Shown: positions 36,096 through 53,080, counted from the first letter of the stretch. The stretch: 64,000 bases of DNA from Lota lota (GCA_026745465.1 JACYXH010000785.1:97501-161500), one strand, 5' to 3'. A program made the numbers and translations. Notes: generated from the letters alone by a model not told the origin.

Positions 36096-36487
36096 CACTG
36101 AGTAGGACCAGTAGAGCTCTGAACACTGAGTAGGACCAGTAGAGCTCTGAACACTGAGTAGGACCAGTAGAGCTCTGAACACTGTGAGTAGGACCAGTAG
36201 AGCTCTGAACACTGAGTAGGACCAGTAGAGCTCTGAACACTGTGAGTAGGACCAGTAGAGCTCTGAACACTGAGTAGGACCAGTAGAGCTCTGAACACTG
36301 AGTAGGACCAGTAGAGCTCTGAACACTGAGTAGGACCAGTAGAGCTCTGAACACTGAGTAGGACCAGTAGAGCTCTGAACACTGAGTAGGACCAGTAGAG
36401 CTCTGAACACTGAGTAGGACCAGTAGAGCTCTGAACACTGAGTAGGACCAGTAGAGCTCTGAACACTGAGTAGGACCAGTAGAGCTC
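36096..36487. repeat. 28-bp minisatellite, ~14 copies
   Basis: Units of 28 bp contain GAACACTGAGTAGGACCAGT and AGAGCTCT. Two units carry an extra TG (ACTGTGAG). No minus-strand frame of the unit contains a stop, so frames run through all three phases, giving 143-167-codon artefacts. Confidence 0.97.
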
Positions 36488-36577
36488 CTGTTCCTCAGGA
36501 GAAACACAATTTGAAACGTATGTTCTTGACGTTATTTCCGTGAGTGTTTGACGTCTCCAACACGCAGCGGCCATGTG

Positions 36578-36591
36578 CCCCCCCCCCCCCC
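36578..36591. repeat. Poly(C) tract of 14 nt
   Basis: C14, followed by CACCCCCC. Confidence 0.95.
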
Positions 36592-36599
36592 ACCCCCCT

Positions 36600-36790
36600 C
36601 CTACTTACCAGTGGCAAGAGGGTTCAACCCCTTAGTTTATCAGGGGCGGTGATCAGACGCCCATCAAAGCTGTGCACCCCTCCCCCCATCTCCCTGGGGG
36701 ATGGGGAAGGACATTAATTTGGCTTCTCTGGGAAATAATTGTGTCTCTCTGTGACTTCATTAGGGTCTCCTGGCCATGTGAAAGAACTTC
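36600..36790. other. Candidate conserved non-coding element
   Basis: Unique block with GGACATTAATTTGGCTTC and GGGAAATAATTGTGTCTC, AT-core motifs in a moderate-GC setting, followed by CA and G runs. CNE status is inferred from texture only. Confidence 0.35.
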
Positions 36791-36807
36791 TCCCTGGAGG
36801 ACACCCC

Positions 36808-36886
36808 CCCCCACACACACGCACGCACACACACACACACCACGTCGCTGTAGACAGGGTCCCGGGGGTGGGGGGGGGGGGGGGGG
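36808..36886. repeat. (CA)n and 17-nt poly(G)
   Basis: A CA run with GCACGC interruption at 36808-36842; a G17 run at 36870-36886. Confidence 0.93.
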
Positions 36887-37150
36887 CGATCGAGAGGAAA
36901 AGAGAGATTATAATGAGATTGGCTTAGCATGACCCGGACCAGCCCTTTATTATTATAAGGGAGGGAGGGTGATGAGAGAAGGGGAGGGAGGGGGGGAAGG
37001 AGGGGCGCTGTATTAGGACCTGTGCTTACCATCTGCTACATTATGCAGCTACCGCATGGTTAGCATGTTTAGCATGTTTAGCATTAGCCACGGCCATCAA
37101 CAGGGCCTCTCCAGAGAGCGCTGCTCTGAACCGTAAATGTCAGCGTCTGG
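36887..37150. other. Candidate regulatory sequence, then GGGA-rich patch
   Basis: GATTATAATGAGATTGGC and CCTTTATTATTATAAGG (partly palindromic) lie left of a GGGAGGGAGGG patch (36960-37010). Repeated TTAGCATG words follow at 37055-37085. Confidence 0.35.
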
Positions 37151-37270
37151 CACGCACACACACAGACACACGCACGCACACACACAGACGCACACACACA
37201 GACACACGCACAGACACACGCACACATACACACAGACACACGCACGCACACACACACGCACGCACACACA
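37151..37270. repeat. (CA)n with ACAGACACACGCACGC modules
   Basis: CA-rich tract with regularly spaced CAGACA and GCACGC interruptions. Confidence 0.95.
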
Positions 37271-37545
37271 GACCTGTCTGAAGCAACAACAACAGAATGA
37301 GAATGAATTTAAACCTGCTCAATCATAACAAACGAATTACAATATCTACATATCTGTGTGAGATGGGGGTGTTGTGCTTTTTAGTTTCAGAGGAAGTCGT
37401 TTTTAGTTTTAGAGAAGTGGAATCTGAACTTCCACGTGTGACGTCCACAAATCCCATTTGTGTTGTCAGGTTTATTAATTATTTACTTGAGGGTTGACAT
37501 TTGACCCCTGGCAGCGATGACCCCACATCAACACTGTTGATCCTG
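37271..37545. other. Unique A+T-rich sequence
   Basis: No gene recognised. A TTTTTAGTTT word occurs twice near 37380-37410. Confidence 0.45.
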
Positions 37546-37703
37546 ACCTCTTCTCATCCTGTCCTCTCTTTCCTCCTCTCCTCTTTTCCCCTCTTCCTTC
37601 CTCTCTCCTTTCTCATCTCTCCTTTCCTGACCTCTACGGGCCTCTTCCCCTCTCCTCCTCTCTCCTCCTCTCCTCTCCTCTCCTCTCCTCTCCTCTCCTC
37701 TCC
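37546..37703. repeat. Polypyrimidine CT/TCC tract
   Basis: CTCCTCTCC-type sequence ending in (CTCCT)n at 37660-37700, interrupted by TGACCTCTACGGGCC. Confidence 0.93.
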
Positions 37704-38022
37704 ATGGGGCCATGGAAGTGCAGGAGAGGAAATCGCTGGGTTGCTATGATGTGTTCGTTGCCATGTCACCTGCCTGTCAGGCTCCTGTTGTCGAGGCCGC
37801 GTCGCCGCGACAACAGGCCGAACACTCTGACAGTCTCTGGGAACACGGTGCTACACACATTTACACTTCAAGCAGCTGTCGGAGGAGGGGGGAGGGGGGG
37901 GGGGGGCGAAGGGCGCAAGGCCCTGGCCTCGGGGTGTGTGTTGGGGTGGTGGGGGTTAGTGTAGCTCAGCCCTGAGAATGCTTTTATCCTCCTCTATTAA
38001 ATATTTAGCTCTGGTTACCCTA
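37704..38022. other. Unique sequence with G-rich patch
   Basis: Contains a G-rich run at 37885-37907 and CTATTAAATATTTAGC near 37996. No gene. Confidence 0.45.
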
Positions 38023-38051
38023 CCCCCCCCCCCCCCCCCCCCCCCCCCCCC
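38023..38051. repeat. Poly(C) tract of 29 nt
   Basis: Uninterrupted C run. Confidence 0.95.
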
Positions 38052-39235
38052 ACCGGACACAGGGCCTGTCACATCTAGAATCATACATCTATAGTCATAT
38101 ATAGTACATCACATCTGTCACATCTAGAATCATACATCTATAGTGATAGTGCATCACATCTATGTCGCATCTAAAAATCTAGAATCATCGATCGCATATC
38201 TAAATCATATCACATAATCATAAGATCAGTGTCACAATTATCATCAAATACTAGGAACAAAATGTTAATGCAATAGCAGAACTCCTCTTCAAACATATTC
38301 ATTTCGATAAAACATAAATTAACAAATATATATATTTACACAAATATTTAATGTAACGGTATTCTTGTAATACCGTTATTTCTGTCAACTAAGATGTTGG
38401 TATTAGCTTAAGCTTTGACATTAGCATCAGCCCTTAGCTTTAGCATTAGCCTTTGGCTTATGGCCTCAGCATTAGCCTGCTGACGGCCGGAGAGCAGGAG
38501 TGAGGAAGACATCAAGACGTGTGCGGATCGATGCGTTTGGACAAGGATAGAAAGTGGTTTCGATGGAACATGTCAGAGCTCCCCAAACCCCTCCCCCTCT
38601 CGTGTGATTGGCCCTGCCTCGCTTGCTCTCACTTCCTGACTTTGTGGACTTTGACCTTTTTAGAACAGTACGGGTTGTTTCTCATGGTGCGCAGGGCGGG
38701 GAGATGCTGTTTGAGCCTGTTCTACCCGAACAGACACCAAGTCAGGAGGCCTCTTGTGAGAAATATGATGTGGTAAACCAGCAAGGCCTAACTCAGGCTG
38801 AAGCAGGTAGCGTTCAACAGTTACACCTGAACATTAAACAGGACTCCAACATCGAGCCATAGAGCATTATATCATGATTATTATTATAATAATATCCTAC
38901 TGACCCAGGCAATAGGAACATAATGTAATAATAACAATGAGGGTAGTAATAATGGTAATAATTAATAATTTCCTAATAATAATGGCCTACATACCCAGGC
39001 AGAAGTACGTTATGTAAATATATAAATAATAATATATATAGCTTATGTAATATTAATATAAACCGTATGATGAGATTTCCCATGATTCTGCAGCCTGATA
39101 AAACATACGTACGAGTATTTATTGATGCTCTTCCGGCTACAATGAAAAGGGATTGTTTGTTTTCGTTACTTAATAAAATGGAAATTACAGGCCAATATCA
39201 ACCAACCAACCAACAGTTTTCAATTCGACAAGCGA
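38052..39235. other. A+T-rich unique block with short duplications
   Basis: CACATCTAGAATCATACATC occurs twice (from about 38070 and 38117) with intervening TAGTCATATATAGT variants. TTAGCATTAGCC words repeat at 38400-38480. TAATAATAATA stretches lie at 38880-39060. No gene recognised. Confidence 0.45.
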
Positions 39236-39254
39236 CCCCCCCCCCCCCCCCCCC
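39236..39254. repeat. Poly(C) tract of 19 nt
   Basis: Uninterrupted C run. Confidence 0.95.
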
Positions 39255-39405
39255 ATGCTGTCCGTCCGGCCCTGATGAGCGCCTAGTCCAGGTTAATACG
39301 CTGACACGGTTTAGCTAGCACGGGTCATGTTGCGCAACACGCACGACTGGTTCCGTTCACCGCAGCAGCTGACGAGTCCCGGAGGCACAGGGGATTTTAA
39401 TTACA

Positions 39406-40841
<1,436 letters not shown>

Positions 40842-41322
40842 AGCAGTGATTTAGAAACACATGGTGTAATTCTGTCTGCGGACGCCAGGGGTCGCTGCTC
40901 CTTTCCTTCAGTGAGGCGGGGGTGGCCAGTAGGGATTGCAAATTAAGCGGATTTCATTAAGTATTTATAAATTAAAATAAAGCAGATAATTGGCTGTTGC
41001 AGTAATTATTCTAATTGTATTATACGAGGGAATATTCCTCATCGTTGGATAAGCTGAATTAATTTAAGTTCACGCAAATAATATTCATTTCGCCTTGAGC
41101 TCTTAAATGTTACAAACCACAACAGTGGAAGAAAACGGGCTTTTTATATTTCTAATGTACTTCAAATCGTTTAAATACAAGTTGAACGTCAGTTTACGTC
41201 GGTTGTTAGCAGCGGTCTTCCCCTACGGTCATGCAGCACATTGTAAAACAGATGTGATGGAGAGAGTGGAGAGTGGGTGTACGGCGCGCGTCCTTGATGC
41301 AGATGAGGCCGCTTGTGCTCAA
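40842..41322. other. Unique A+T-rich sequence
   Basis: A weak CTCF-like string is at 40882-40896 (three mismatches). GCAGTAATTATTCTAATTG and GAATTAATTTAAG are AT motifs. No gene. Confidence 0.4.
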
Positions 41323-41348
41323 CCCCCCCCCCCCCCCCCCCCCCCCCC
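41323..41348. repeat. Poly(C) tract of 26 nt
   Basis: Uninterrupted C run. Confidence 0.95.
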
Positions 41349-43184
<1,836 letters not shown>

Positions 43185-43610
43185 CTGGTCTGGTCTGGGT
43201 AAGGTCTAATTTGGGCATGGCGTTAGGTCTGGGTTATGTTTGGTTTAGCTCTGGGTTACATCTAGTGTAGGTCTGATTTAGATCTGGTATAAGGTCTGGA
43301 TTAGGTCTAGTGTAGGTCTGGGATGAGGTCTGGTCTAGTGTCGGTCTGATTTAGATCTGGTATAAGGTCTGGATTAGGTCTAGTGTTGGTCTGATTTAGA
43401 TCTGGTATAAGGTCTGGATTAGGTCTAGTGTTGGTCTGATTTAGATCTGGTATAAGGTCTGGATTAGGTCTAGTGTTGGTCTGATTTAGATCTGGTATAA
43501 GGTCTGGATTAGGTCTAGTGTTGGTCTGATTTAGATCTGGTATAATGTCTGGATTAGGTCTGGTTTAGCTCTAGGTGAGGTCTGGTTTAGCTCTGGTCTG
43601 ATATAGTAAG
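43185..43610. repeat. Nested GGTCTG repeat with 45-bp units
   Basis: The region is built from GGTCTGG/GGTCTAG words. The core (about 43270-43570) is a 45-bp unit containing GATTTAGATCTGGTATAAGG and GGATTAGGTCTAGTGTTGG, about 6 copies. The edges are irregular. Confidence 0.92.
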
Positions 43611-45265
<1,655 letters not shown>

Positions 45266-45640
45266 ATTGCTAGCTAGCTTCCCGCCCATACTTGCTGTCT
45301 TGGCTAGCATCAGTTATCGTTTCCTTTTCTTTAGCATGAGTAGAGCCGCAGCCATATCACACTAACTAGCTAGTTGGCGTCTCTCGGCAGCCTGCTACAC
45401 TGGCTAGCATGTGTTAGCCTGTCCATTCTTTAAGGTAAATAGAGCTACGGCGCCAGCTACCTAGCTAGCATCCCTTGGCCGACCACTACTCTGTCAAGCG
45501 TGTGTTAGCCTGTCTTATCAATAAGAAGGACTGGGGGCGCCGCTGTATGGCGCTAACTAGCTAGCTAGCTAGCGCCGCTGTATGGCGCTAACTAGCTAAC
45601 TAGCGTCCCTCATGCGGCTGACGTGTCGTTTGACACGCTA
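45266..45640. repeat. Degenerate ~100-bp repeat rich in CTAGCTAG
   Basis: Loosely repeated blocks share GGCTAGCATxxGTTAGCC, ACTAACTAGCTAG and GCGCCGCTGTATGGCGCTAA (the last duplicated exactly). Around 3-4 diverged units. Similar GCTAGCTA-bearing words recur at 48.0-48.6 kb. Confidence 0.7.
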
Positions 45641-45915
45641 GAAAATGTTCAGTTCCTTTGTTGCCATGTTTTACCGCCAGCGCGGGCGGTGATTCCAGAG
45701 AACACACACACTACACACACCGCCCCCGACATCAAAGACGCACTGCTGTCACACACACCGTGTGTGTGTGTGTGTGTACTCGCACATCACTGAGCGGATG
45801 AGGCGTGTGTTGGGTGTGTACCTGTGCTTGGTGATACTAGGTGTGCATGCTTGTGTGTGTGTGCGCTCCTACAGAAAAGCATTCCAGACAGAATGTAAAA
45901 ACATGCAGGCCTTCG
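45641..45915. other. Unique spacer with short TG run
   Basis: Includes a short (TG)n at 45758-45777. No gene recognised. Confidence 0.45.
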
Positions 45916-46612
<697 letters not shown>

Positions 46613-46817
46613 AAGAGGCCTCTGGTTTGTAAATACCTGCTGGAGATGTTTAATTCATGTCTGATTGGTCCGCTTCTGTTTGATCTGGCAGAGACACTAC
46701 CACCCAACGCTTTGGTCGTGCGTGTTTTGAACTCGGAACAAAATAATTCCTTCTTGTGTTTTGCCACATATTCCCCTGTTTGTCCACAGCGTAAAGCCGT
46801 CCGTCTATTTTAATGGG
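46613..46817. repeat. Diverged duplicated element, copy A
   Basis: Similar to 48099-48292 in the same orientation. Shared anchors in order: AGGCCTCTG, AAATACC, GATTGGTCCGCTTCTGTTTGATC (B: GATTGATCCACTTCTGTTGGATC) in pieces, GTGTTTTGAACT, CTTGTGTTTTGCCA (B: CTTGTTTTGCCA) and TATTTTAATG. Identity looks to be around two thirds. The minus strand of both copies is open for about 60 codons but in partly different frames. It may be an old duplicated or mobile sequence of unknown family. Confidence 0.65.
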
Positions 46818-47114
46818 CTTCCCTTTGATTCCAAACGCCAATAAATCCACGACTGCAGAGTGAGACGGTTCTAACTAAAGGGAATATATGCATCAAATGA
46901 AAAGCGGAGGAATAATCAGTGATTATGTCCTTGATTGGGCTAAGTGCTTCCCTGCCAGCGTGGCAGTCTGTTGGCACAGCCTGCTCCAAGAACCCTTCAC
47001 GACCGCGCCATCCACGACACGCCACTTCCCTCAGATCCACCGCCAGGACACCCCCCCCCACCCTAACACCACCTCCAGTACCCCTACCTCCACCCTGAGC
47101 CCCCATGCCCTCCA
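46818..47114. other. Candidate CNE
   Basis: GGGAATATATGCATCAAATG and GGAATAATCAGTGATTATG (imperfect palindrome) are followed by CTTGATTGGGCTAAGTGC. POU/homeodomain-like content. Then C-rich sequence. No gene. Confidence 0.38.
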
Positions 47115-47136
47115 CCCCCCCCCCCCCCCCCCCCCC
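47115..47136. repeat. Poly(C) tract of 22 nt
   Basis: Uninterrupted C run. Confidence 0.95.
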
Positions 47137-47219
47137 GGTTAGCTGAGGCTCTTCAACTCTATTTCCTCTTTCTGTCTTTTTTGCAATCTTTCTCCCCCGT
47201 TTTATTTTCTCTCAGCCAC

Positions 47220-47247
47220 TCCCCCTCTCCCCACCTCATCCATCCCC

Positions 47248-47313
<66 letters not shown>

Positions 47314-47620
47314 CCCAACCCCTCTCTCTCTTCACCTCCACTCCCTCTCTCTCCTCCTCCCCCTCCCTCTCTCTCTCTCCACCTCCACTCCCCTCTCTCC
47401 TTCTCCCCCTCCCTCCCTCTCTCTCCACCTCCACTCCCCTCTCTTCTCCCCCACCCCCTCTCTCTCCTTCTCCCCCTCTCTCTCTTCACCTCCACTCCCT
47501 CTCTCTCCTCCTCCCCCTCCCTCCCTCTCCCTCTCTCTCCACCTCCACTCCCCTCTCTCCACCCCCACCCCCTCTCTCTCCACCCCCACCCCCTCTCTCC
47601 TCTCTCTCTGTCCCAGATAA
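47220..47620. repeat. (CT)n then C/T-rich array with CACCTCCACTCCC modules
   Basis: Pure (CT)n at about 47252-47310 is followed by repeated CTCTCTCCACCTCCACTCCC and CTCCTTCTCCCCCTC blocks. The frames up to 257 codons are low complexity. Confidence 0.95.
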
Positions 47621-47665
47621 CGGAGCTCTCCTGGGTAGGCTGGGGGCTGCCTGGAGTAATGACAT

Positions 47666-47698
<33 letters not shown>
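47666..47698. repeat. Poly(G) tract of 33 nt
   Basis: Uninterrupted G run, about 45 bp after the CT-rich array. Confidence 0.95.
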
Positions 47699-47699
<1 letters not shown>

Positions 47700-47826
47700 C
47701 TTCCCGACACCCAGAGTGTAATCCTGCCTCCAGCCACGGGCAAAGTAGACCCCGGGGGTCAATTTTTAAATACTTTTATGTTTTACACCTTGGCTAGCCC
47801 ACATTTGTTTTTATATCACAGCTCGT

Positions 47827-47828
<2 letters not shown>

Positions 47829-47911
<83 letters not shown>
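47829..47911. repeat. (CA)n microsatellite
   Basis: Uninterrupted CA run. Confidence 0.98.
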
Positions 47912-47915
<4 letters not shown>

Positions 47916-48901
47916 GGGCAGGGAGACAAACAGAGGGACATCATCTGGACCTGAACGCCTTTCCTCTGAATAAGATGTGGCTTCGCTAGGAACCGCTAGG
48001 GAACCACACCAGCGGCGCCTCACAGAGCTAGCTTCTTGTGCAGAAACGGCACTGCCACAGCTGTTCCTAGCCAGCTAGCTAATATTTACAGCAGACAGCC
48101 AGGCCTCTGCTTTTGAAATACCAAATACTTTTAATGGATGGCTAATTGATCCACTTCTGTTGGATCTTGAAGTATTAGCACATAAAGGTTGGGCTTGGTG
48201 TGTGTTTTGAACTTGATCTCTTGTTTTGCCAAATATTTTTTGACTTTGTCTTGCCAGAGCAAAGGGTCAAGCTGTCCACCCATTTTAATGAAAGAACCGG
48301 TACTTGCTAACCTTGACAAAAAAAACTGCTGCTAATGCTGTTCCTAGCTAATCCACACCTCCTTCACAACACACAGTGCTAGTGGAGCTGGTCCTAGTTA
48401 GCCAGTTAGCAAAGCTACAGTTCATTCAGAAACGACGCTGCTTGTGCTATTGATGGCTAGCTAGCATCCAATTCTGAGGAAACGGTTCTAGTGCTTTTCC
48501 TAGCGAGCTAGAACCTTGTCATTGAGAAGAAAGTGTAGCGCTGCTTTTCCTGCTCGGCTCTCGTTGAGCAGAAACAGCACTGGCTCGTGCCGGTCCCATC
48601 CACACCATTCAGCTAGCGGCGGAAGCTATCGTTCTGGATGAAGTGTGATCGAGGTCGTTGAGGAGAGTGAACGAGGCACGTGTCTGAAGGCTATCGTCCT
48701 CCACATCAAAACAGCACGCAAAACGCTCACCGGGGGGCAACGGGGAAATCACCTGCCAATGAAAGCCTTCCTCTAATAGGTTAATTGAAACAAAAGCGCC
48801 GGGGTCTCGGCCCATCGAACAGGGGTTCGCTCTGCGAGGCTCACCCCCTGCAGGGCCAGAGAAGGTCTGTCAGCTGTTAAATGGTTCCTCCAACCAACAC
48901 T
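47912..48901. other. Degenerate GCTAGCTA-rich repeat field with inserted element B
   Basis: Loosely related blocks share AGAAACGGCACTGCC, GCTGTTCCTAGCCAGCTAG and TTTTCCTAGCGAGCTAG, suggesting an old ~75-bp tandem repeat. The duplicated element B (48099-48292) interrupts this field. No gene recognised. Confidence 0.45.
48099..48292. repeat. Diverged duplicated element, copy B
   Basis: Partner of copy A. It begins CAGGCCTCTGCTTTTGAAAT and ends CACCCATTTTAATG. Its minus strand has a 62-codon frame (48131-48319) that covers most of the homology but starts just outside it. No domain recognised. Confidence 0.65.
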
Positions 48902-48929
48902 CCCCCCCCCCCCCCCCCCCCCCCCCCCC
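48902..48929. repeat. Poly(C) tract of 28 nt
   Basis: Uninterrupted C run. Confidence 0.95.
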
Positions 48930-49500
48930 GACACCCCAACACCCCACAATCAATGCACATCCTCGGGGCGTATGGGAACCTACAGATTTGACCTCGCCGG
49001 CTGCATCTTTTGTTCCCCACCTCGGTGTCTTGAAAGAGGGATTATTAAACTGCTGGGAGAGAATGGTTGCGTCTTGGTTTTACGTGGGAAGCGACCGTTG
49101 AAGTGTTTTTCAGCGTAAGTGAAAGAAAATGTGTCTTTTCTCTCTCTGTCTCAGGCAGACTCGCAGGATACGATTCACAGATGTGTGCGGCAAAACAGCA
49201 AACAATTTGTAGATTGAAAACGGATTCATCGTTTCACATATTTCATATTTCATTGAACATCTGCATTGTTCATCTCTGCGCCGTCAATTAATAAGCATGA
49301 ATTCTAATTAGTCGAATGCCCTTCTATAGCGTACAGGCTTTTCCAGTCTTGGGTGATTTGCACTGGACGTGTATGTGCATGTATACCATGATACCGCAGG
49401 ACGTGAGATAGCTAACTCTGACCAGAAGCCAGCAGGTGATTTAGACCTAGACGGGGTTTACTGTTTTATTAGCGAAATATCACAGCACCCTATGACCACA
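48930..49500. other. Candidate CNE block
   Basis: GAGGGATTATTAAACTGCTG near 49035 and CGTCAATTAATAAGCATG then TTCTAATTAGTCGAATGCC near 49280-49320 give AT-core sites. No supported gene. Confidence 0.38.
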
Positions 49501-49504
49501 CTAC

Positions 49505-49727
49505 TATCCTGGGGCCCTCACTGGGGCCCTCACTGGGGCCCTCACTGGGGCCCTCACTGGAGCCCTCACTGGGCCCACACTGGAGCCCTCACTGGGCCCC
49601 TCACTGGGCCCTCACTGGGGCCCTCGCTGAGCCCTCACTGGGCCCTCACTGGGCCCCTCACTGGAGCCCTCACTTGGCCCTCACTGAGCCCTCACTGGGG
49701 CCCTCACTGGGCCCTCACTGGGATACT
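49505..49727. repeat. 12-13-bp GGGCCCTCACTG array
   Basis: Variants of GGGGCCCTCACT, GGGCCCCTCACT and GGAGCCCTCACT repeat about 18 times; one unit has CACACT. GGGCCC is self-complementary, so the array has many local palindromes. Confidence 0.94.
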
Positions 49728-49969
49728 ACACGTATGAAAACATATTCATCACACGTCACCCAGGGTTATGAACGACTTCTTACGTCAAATATTGATTGGT
49801 TCAGCAGCGACATCGCTCGGCTTAAAGCGAACGTCCATAATCGATGAAATCCTCTGCTCTACACTTTCCATTTTTGTTTGACTGGCGGAAACGTGTGTTT
49901 CCGTATTCCCCGAAGAACGGACATGCGGCACGGAGGTCCAGCGCTCAATACGACTCCGGTTAGGAGCAG
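49728..49969. other. Unique spacer
   Basis: Unique sequence, no gene recognised. Confidence 0.45.
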
Positions 49970-50221
49970 AAACAAGCTTCCAAGCTGCTGGGAGACACTG
50001 GGCTGCTGGGGAAACAAGCTTCCAAGCTGCTGGGAGACACTGGGCTGCTGGGGAAACAAGCTTCCAAGCTGCTGGGAGACACTGGGCTGCTGGGGAAACA
50101 AGCTTCCAAGCTGCTGGGAGACACTGGGCTGCTGGGGAAACAAGCTTCCAAGCTGCTGGGAGACACTGGGCTGCTGGGGAAACAAGCTTCCAAGCTGCTG
50201 GGAGACACTGGGCTGCTGGGG
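49970..50221. repeat. 42-bp minisatellite, 6 identical copies
   Basis: Six 42-bp units contain AAACAAGCTTCCAAGCTGCT and GGGAGACACTGGGCTGCTGG. I see no differences between copies. The unit is 14 codons, so the plus frame (49878-50333) reads 14-residue repeats rich in Cys and Trp; I consider this incidental. Confidence 0.97.
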
Positions 50222-50655
50222 AAATCTGGCGTTGTTACCAGCGTTACCGAAAGAAAGGAAAACACTCTGGAATCTGAAGTCTTTTCACAATAGCCCCCGA
50301 AACGCCAAATGTGGTGCAGCTCTTAGGGTGTAGCTGGCTTCTATTATGGGATGCATTTCCTGGTACAACAGGATGTGAGGTCAGACCATGGAGTACCTGC
50401 TGCTTGCTTTAAAGGTAGATCGTCATTATTTCTGAGGTCATAATAAATAATTGAATAGCAAAGGTGAATAGAAATGACAAAATAAACGTTGTGTTGTGCT
50501 GAATACCTAATCGATGCAGAAAATCGATAAAGAAAGATGACGTAAAGGATCAATCTTTGGGACTATTTGAATGGATGCGCTTGTTCCGTCCTCTCCTGTC
50601 ATCTGTGAAGCACACCTTCCACCTGAGAACCATGGCGAACTGAAGAGCCAGCTCA
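50222..50655. other. Unique sequence
   Basis: A+T-rich unique sequence with no recognised gene. Confidence 0.45.
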
Positions 50656-50669
50656 GACCGCTGGCCTGG

Positions 50670-51474
50670 TTCCTCTTAGAGACCCCTGGCAGGAGAACCA
50701 GTAGGCCCTGGTTCCTCTTAGAGACCCCTGGCAGTAGAACCAGTAGGCCCTGGTTCCTCTTAGAGACCCCTGGCAGGAGAACCAGTAGGCCCTGGTTCCT
50801 CTTAGAGACCCCTGGCAGGAGAACCAGTAGGCCCTGGTTCCTCTTAGAGACCCCTGGCAGGAGAACCAGTAGGCCCTGGTTCCTCTTAGAGACCCCTGGC
50901 AGTAGGCCCTGGTTCCTCTTAGAGACCCCTGGCAGTAGAACCAGTAGGCCCTGGTTCCTCTTAGAGACCCCTGGCAGTAGGCCCTGGTTCCTCTTAGAGA
51001 CCCCTGGCAGGAGAACCAGTAGGCCCTGGTTCCTCTTAGAGACCCCTGGCAGGAGAACCAGTAGGCCCTGGTTCCTCTTAGAGACCCCTGGCAGTAGGCC
51101 CTGGTTCCTCTTAGAGACCCCTGGCAGTAGAACCAGTAGGCCCTGGTTCCTCTTAGAGACCCCTGGCAGTAGGCCCTGGTTCCTCTTAGAGACCCCTGGC
51201 AGTAGAACCAGTAGGCCCTTGTTCCTCTTAGAGACCCCTGGCAGTAGGCCCTGGTTCCTCTTAGAGACCCCTGGCAGGAGAACCAGTAGGCCCTGGTTCC
51301 TCTTAGAGACCCCTGGCAGTAGAACCAGTAGGCCCTGGTTCCTCTTAGAGACCCCTGGCAGTAGAACCAGTAGGCCCTGGTTCCTCTTAGAGACCCCTGG
51401 CAGGAGAACCAGTAGGCCCTGGTTCCTCTTAGAGACCCCTGGCAGTAGAACCAGTAGGCCCTGGTTCCTCTTTA
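50670..51474. repeat. 42/33-bp modular minisatellite, ~20 units
   Basis: Long units (42 bp) contain CCTGGTTCCTCTTAGAGACC and CCTGGCAGGAGAACCAGTAG. Short units (33 bp) lack 9 bp between two CAGTAG copies. By translation the order is five long, then short-long-short-long-long-short-long-short-long-short, then five long. The first base of the long-unit AGT/AGG site gives a second polymorphism. Both lengths are multiples of three, hence long frames on both strands. Confidence 0.95.
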
Positions 51475-52525
<1,051 letters not shown>

Positions 52526-52695
52526 ACACACACACACACGCACACGCACACGCACTCGCATACGCACACACACACACACACACACTGGCATACGCACACG
52601 CACGCACACACACACACACACACACACACTCGCATACGCACACACACACACACACACGCACACGCACACACACTCATACATACACAAACACACAG
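52526..52695. repeat. (CA)n with CGCATACGCA modules
   Basis: CA tract with CTCGCATACGCACAC and GGCATACGCACACGCACG blocks repeated. Confidence 0.95.
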
Positions 52696-52716
52696 AAACA
52701 ATGCAGCAGTCATCAC

Positions 52717-52858
52717 TAGAGGGAGGGAGAGGGAGAGGGAGTGAGAAGGAGAGGCAGGGAGAGGAGAGAAACAGGGAGACAGAGATGGAGGGGCAAAGAG
52801 AGAGGGGGGAGAGAGAGAGAGAGAGAGGGAGAGCGGGAGGGAGGGGAGAGATAAAGAG
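52717..52858. repeat. GA-rich polypurine tract
   Basis: GGGAGAGGGAGAG-type blocks, almost all purine on the plus strand. Confidence 0.93.
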
Positions 52859-53062
52859 GGACTGACTGATCTCTGGAGGGCATCTGACTCTAACCCTCTG
52901 TCCTCGGAGCATTGAAGTGAACAGTAATTAGGCTTTGATACTCTGGCAAATGAACAGTAATTAGAGAGTCTGCTGCACATTGAATATTCACACCGCTGTC
53001 GAACCCTGAGACGCTCACCACCACACACTAGCAGGACGGCTACGGGCCACGCAGATGGTCCT
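52859..53062. other. CNE candidate with duplicated homeodomain site
   Basis: TGAACAGTAATTAG occurs at 52918-52931 and again at 52951-52964, exactly 33 bp apart, followed by CACATTGAATATTCAC. The repeated TAATTA with constant flanks suggests a paired binding site. Surrounding sequence is unique. Confidence 0.42.
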
Positions 53063-53080
53063 GGGGGGGGGGGGGGGGGG
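53063..53080. repeat. Poly(G) tract of 18 nt
   Basis: Uninterrupted G run directly before the purine array. Confidence 0.95.

Noticed and set aside
40882-40896. Plus-oriented CTCF-like motif in the right half
   Set aside because: Three mismatches (ACGCCAGGGGTCGCT); too weak to call.
47181-47954. 257-codon frame across 47.2-47.9 kb
   Set aside because: Translation of (CT)n, C/T-rich modules, poly(G) and (CA)n.
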